The notes under the pieces were generated by a model, which did no database searches, had not been told where the DNA came from, and saw only the letters and a program-made list of their open reading frames with translations. This document shows positions 49,601 through 55,600 of a DNA stretch of 64,000 bases, piece after piece (positions within the stretch are counted from its first letter, which is position 1; each line of letters starts with the position of its first letter). The DNA comes from Undaria pinnatifida. Taxonomy: Eukaryota; Sar; Phaeophyceae; Laminariales; Alariaceae. The position numbers and the translations under genes are program-made. The stretch spans positions 1,038,116 to 1,102,115 of the forward strand of contig JABAKD010000006.1 of assembly GCA_012845835.1 (NCBI GenBank). Reading direction: 5' to 3'.

Positions 49601-52600
49601 ATGTTGGAGTGGGGTTCTTAGTATCGCGGAGGGGGTCCCATAAACATACCCCCCAATTGTTCACTACCGGGTCAAAGCCAAAAAAGGGTATACCTCTGAT
49701 CAAGGCTACGGTAGAGGGGCACCCCCCAATTGTTCACTACCGGTTCAAAGCCAAAAAAGGGTATACCTCTGATCAAGGCTACGGTAGGGGGGTACCCCTC
49801 AATTGTTCACTACCGGGTCAAAGCCAAAAAAGGGTATACCTCTGATGAAGGCTACGGTAGGGGGGTACCCCCCAATTGTTCACTACCGGGTACATGAGCC
49901 AGTCGCGCGAGTGATTCTGCCCCTCACTGACAAGAACGCGTTCGGTGATTTTTCAGGGGCAGCGTAGCTAACCATCAAACTCTTTCGTGTTTGATATCGA
50001 GGATGTTAAAGCAGCACGAAAAAAAAACTGTGACCGCAAGGAATAGGGGGATCACTCGCGCGAGTGACCCCAAGCCGCTGCAAGAAAAAAAGGCCCTTAA
50101 AAAGGGACCCACCCCTCTACCCTAGAATTGGCCTTCCGTAGTGTTTTACTTCTTTCTGCGATATGGATCCGCAACGGACTGGTGTTTTAGGTACTAGTCC
50201 GGTACTATTCCGTTTGACCACTTTCAAAAGGTTAACCACTACCTTACCCAAACCAAGCCTTTACATGGTATAATAAACACTCTTCCCCCCTGAAACGGCG
50301 GGATACCAGGTCGGCCGGATAGACGGGCGGACCTGTCAACAACGGACTATTACCCCACTACCACCTTAACACTGGAAAGCTGCGCTGCGCCAAAAAAGCC
50401 GCCTAAAGGCTTTTTTGGCGGTAAGGTACAGAGCCACTCGTCGTGCGGGTGGCTCAAACCGGTAGCGCACAAAGGTGGGTACACCATAATATCTTCCCTG
50501 CTGTATACCCTTGATCCCCAACGAAGAAACCCCATGGCTTATTTATAGAGAGCACCTTGCCACTTAGTGTACCTTACCGCTTTTTCGAGAAAATGGTTGG
50601 CACACTCTTTAAACTATATATACCCTAAACCTAACCCTAACCCTAACCCAATGAAACGCAACCAACCAACCAATGTAAAGTGAAACCCCCTTCGTCTCGT
50701 ACACAGTGTGCGTCAACCATTTTTCTCGAATAAGTGGTGGGCTCTACTTGTACTGCGTTTATATTAGGTTTATAACCAACCATTGTGCAATAACAAGAAT
50801 GTCATTCCGGCGGCTTTGGGCTATGATAAGAAGTCCCGTCTTTTTTTCAGAAAATGTTCCAGAACAAAGAAGCGCCTCCCCCTTTTACCGTATCAGGCGC
50901 CCCTTATGCACCAGTTCCTTCCACTGCACAGTGCAGCTGGATACCAAGTTTTTTGCTCAGGTATTTTGGCTTAATGAGAAGAACACAAAGGGGGGAGGGG
51001 GAGAAACAGGAGGAGTAGAAGGAAAGCCGTCCAAGGGAATGGGGGCAGGGGGGGCAACAGGAGGAATAGAAGGGAGACCGCGGTGGACGAAGGCAGGAAG
51101 GAGATGGCAAACAGGGTAGCAAGGTACCAGGCCGACTAGTAGGTACATAGCACTTTTCGTCTTTTTCTGGGGTATTTTTTTCCCCTTTGTTCCCTCCTTC
51201 CGTGTCCAGGTTTTTGGCTCGTGTTCGGATTATCTTATTTTGGTTTTCTTTACTTTATTTTATTTCATTTTATTATGTTTCTTTTCCGAGCTTTGGCTCT
51301 CCTTTCCGGTTGGGTTGTTTCTTCGATTTCCCCTTCATTTTGTTTGTTTCATTTTTTGTTTTATTTTTATCTTTGTTTTTATTTGTTTTCTTATTTTGTT
51401 TTTGTTTTTTGTTTTTGTTTTTGTTTTTGTTTATTTCGTATTTCTCTCTACCAATGTATTTCTGTTGCTGACGTATGTATGTTGTGCCTGTCGTACCCAG
51501 TACTAGGGCATGACATTGCGTTGTCGAATGCATTACGATGCATTATCTCTGTGTCGTAGCTTGTGACCACAGAGCTGATCTTTCTAGGGTGAAGAATCAG
51601 TACGGACACTGGGTGTGCTGGATGTCGACGAGTAGAAGAACGGTTTAATGTGAAGAATACACACACACACTGCAAACTAAGACCACACCCAGAAGCCCGG
51701 GGCTTGCTTCGTTTTTTTTTTCGGAACATCGTCACTGGTGTTGTTCGGCTTTTTTTTTATTTGTTCTTACCCGCGTTTTCGCTGTCTAGATCAACTCGTA
51801 AGAGGTTTTACCCCCAGCGACCTTCTCAGTTCTGGACAAATCCGTGGTCACAGGTGGGTGCTTTACTTCTTGCCCGTCGGTACACGCATTCGACATATTA
51901 TTGCGCGTATGGTTTAGCATTCGCACACTTTTCAGTTTTTTTTTCTTATTATGCTCGTCGATTTTCATTTTTTTTTTTTTTGCTGACTCACGCTCTCGTC
52001 GCACTTTCCGCTTGTCAAACGGCACGCCAGCGAAAAATTCCCTACGAGCACGAGTATGTACCTGGTGAGACTGGAACCCACGACCTTGGCGCTACCACGT
52101 GTTGAAGAATTAGTGAGGTATTAGTCCGTTTGACCACTTGCAAAAGGTTAACCGATAGCTTACCCAACGCCAAACTAAGCCTTAAAACACTCTCCCCCCC
52201 TGAAACGGCGGAATAGCAGGTCGGCCGGATATACGGCGGACCTGTCAATATCCAAGCCGTTTCATTCCCTGGGCATACCGGGGAGAGTATTTTTCAAGTT
52301 CGACATAGGGAAAATCTGAAAAAGTTTATTATGGTGGATGTGGGGCTTGAACCCACGACCCAAAAAAACCATGGTCCTGCCGACCACGCCATTTGTTAAG
52401 GATTTAGTGGGGTATTAGTCCGGTTGACCACTTGCAAAAGGTTAACCAATAGCTTACCCAAACTAAGCCTTATAACGCACGGACGATATTCACCTACCAC
52501 TCCATCGTGGACGCATTTCGCGCACGAAAATAAACATACTTTCTCATAAGGAATCACGCAACCAACTAGACGTGATCGTTCCTGTAACACAAGGCATGTT

Positions 52601-55600
52601 TATTGAGCAAGAGTCCGCGGCCACGTGAAAAAAAAAACGTATCAGGAGGCAGGCAACGAAAACTCGCCGTCATTCTCCTTGTCGTACGACCCGAAGAGCA
52701 AACGCATACCGTTGTTAAGCCTACCTCTAACCATTACAGTATCAGGTGGCTGGTACCTAGTTATGGTACCTAGTTATGGTACCTAGTTATGGTACCATTG
52801 CAGCAGGCATATATGCCATGCCATTCTTTTCTCAAAGGGCATACGTCTACGGCGGAGGCGCGCCAATTGTTTTTTTGTTTTTTTATGGATCCTGGCTCAA
52901 GGAGCCCCCCCCCCAAAAAAAAAAAAAACTTTGGGTAAACTACAAGGGCCCTAACCCGATGAAAAACTCATGATAAATATATGTTTAGAAAAGGAAAAAA
53001 TGCACTTCAGCCGTGAGATCGACCAAAAAGGAAGTTTTGATCAAAGCCCAGGTTTGCAAGCTGCGTGCAATACTTTGATCGCGCGTCATGACATATATAT
53101 GTATACACACAGCTTGCAAAGATGAGCTTCGACGAAATCTTCGATCTCACAGCTGGAGTGTATTTTTATTTTTATAATATATATACATATACACACATGT
53201 ATATGTATATTTGTACAAAAAAGGGATAGTACAAAACAAGGGACAGTAAAGGTTATTACTTGGTCTTAAAATAAGCACGTTGTTTTGGCAGAAAAAAAGT
53301 TGTTTTCGTGCTAGTAGAGGTATAGCAGTTTTTGGCCGAATCGTTTTCCGAATGGCGTGGGTTCCTCAATCCAAAATCGTCTGAATTTCAGTTTTTCTTT
53401 TTCCCAACTATTTTCGTGGTGTATCTAGGTCATTGGATGTTGCTCGTCGTACACCAGAAACACTTTCATCTCGACGCAAATCGCTTTTGGGGAGAGGATT
53501 AGGGTCGTTCCACGGTAGCCCCCCCAATTTTTCTCTAACGAAATGGCCGGTTTTCAAAACCAGCCCCCGGTCGTATCTCCTGGAACACCGTGCCAGTTTG
53601 CCATCCCGACGCCATCGTTCGATAGTCCCTTGAAAACAAGAAACCAGGTGAAAATGTTTCTTTTTCAGCACTCTTCCTGGTGTCGAGCACCTACGAAACG
53701 TTCGTCAAAGACAATCGCTGGCTTGGGAGGAGGCTATCGTAGAATCAGTCCTTAGAGCTCCTGCACCCCTTTAGAGCCCAAAAATCCCTCCCTAGTGTAG
53801 TAACTTCAAGTAATTTTGTCCCCCAAAAGGGTTTGCAGTAGCAAAGGCGTTACGCCACCACCCTCAGAAGGACAATGGTGCACTTCTACCGTCGCTTGCG
53901 TCAAGGATGTTATTCGGACGACTTTGGGTTAAGACGAGTTAAGGAGTCCCGTCATTTCATTTAAAAAAAAACGATTTTCCCCCAAACAATTTGCTGCGCT
54001 ATCGTAGCGCACGTCTATAAAAAATTCCCCGTTCACTAGACATCGTTGCTCTATCATACGAGTGGACTACAGTAACTACTACCGGAAGCGGGCAACGAAA
54101 AAACGTCGTCGCTCTCTTTGTCACGACGTTCAACCGTAGCTCGTCTCTCTATGAGTCATCAACGCGGACGCTGATTGCGCTGGATGTACATGGGTAGATG
54201 GGTGGAAATATCAGTTTGGTGTGAAGGACACAAACACAGGTCACGTCTACCTGAAGAGCAAACGCCGGCGCAGTTTACACTTAACACCTGGTGTGGTCAA
54301 TGCATTGTTGACAAGTAGCAGGCACCCGTGACGTAGTTAATCTTCTACAATCACCGCCCTTCCGGCACCACGAGTTGGCAAATTTTGCTCAAGAGAAGGC
54401 GGGCAACTAAAAAACACCGGTCGTCGTTTGACGCGTGCTACGATAAAGGTAGCACTTTTCGTCTGAAGTGAATGTTTTTTTAATAACGGGGCTCCTTAAC
54501 CCAAACTCGTCGGAAATACGACATTTTTCTGAGCATCATTATCGCTGTATACCTAAAGCCATGGCAAGTTTTATCCGGTAGTGCTCAGCAGTTATATTTT
54601 TCTCCAAATCGTTTTTTTTTATCAAGAAAGGTCTTAAGAAAGGTCTTAAGAAAGGTCCTAAGAAAGGTCCTAAGAAAGGTCTTAAGAAAGGTCTCGAGAA
54701 AGGTCTTAAGAAAGGCCGTAAGAAAGGTCTCAAGGAAGTTCTTAATAAAGGTCTTAATAAAGGTCTTAAGAAAGGTCTTAAAAAAGGTCTCAAGAAAGGT
54801 CTTAAGAAAGTTCTTAAGGAAGGTCTTAACTTCCTAAAGTGAGGAACCTCAGAAAAAAAAGTGGTGCACCTCTATCGTCTTACCAGGTATAACCAAGGCT
54901 ATGGCAGGGTTATGGCAAAGGGCGATACCCTGTTTTTCACCGCCGGATTCGAGCCACTCGCACGAGCGGCGGTTGGGTATAACAGGGGTTTCCAACGATA
55001 GGTTGGCTACATGGTGTCGGGATGTCGGGATGGTGAAAATATTCTGGTTGTTGGTTAACCAGAATATTTCCACCATGATCCCGACATCCCGTTATCAACG
55101 GACTCTGTACCCTCACAGACAAGAAATACCAGGTACGTTGTTGGGCGATTCGTTTGGCGCAGCGTAGCTAACCATTCCATTGCGCATGTGGCAAAATGAA
55201 AACAGCACGAAACAGCAACGAAAGCTTAACGCCGGGTTGGAACAGGGGGTCACTCGCGCGAGCCATCGCAAAAGTAGGCTCAAAACGTCACCCCCCCCTA
55301 CCATGTGGCACAACAAAACAGAGAGTAAGACTCACATAATAGGAGAATGAGAAGTAAACAAGGAGGGACGGGATGTGTTAGAGGAGAGGATGAGGAAATT
55401 AGGCGAATGTGACATGGAAGGGTTGGGTAGGCTAGAGAGTAGCGAGAAAACGATCGCCATCCTAGGAGGTAGATGGTGGCCGCAGACGGCGAAACAGGAC
55501 GGGGATACGACACGCAAACAGTTTTTTGTAATATATGGAAGAGGCGTAATAAGCGCCCAAATGTTTGGAGGTGTCTCTATTAGGAGTAGGAACGGTGCTC

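Noticed and set aside
51187-51559. Phe/Leu-rich plus-strand frames considered as membrane protein exons
   Set aside because: Three overlapping frames are all hydrophobic because the DNA is T-rich. No splice sites or conserved residues.
52320-52392. A functional tRNA gene
   Set aside because: There is a good T-arm, but no 5' acceptor strand pairs with the 3' end and the anticodon arm is not formed.
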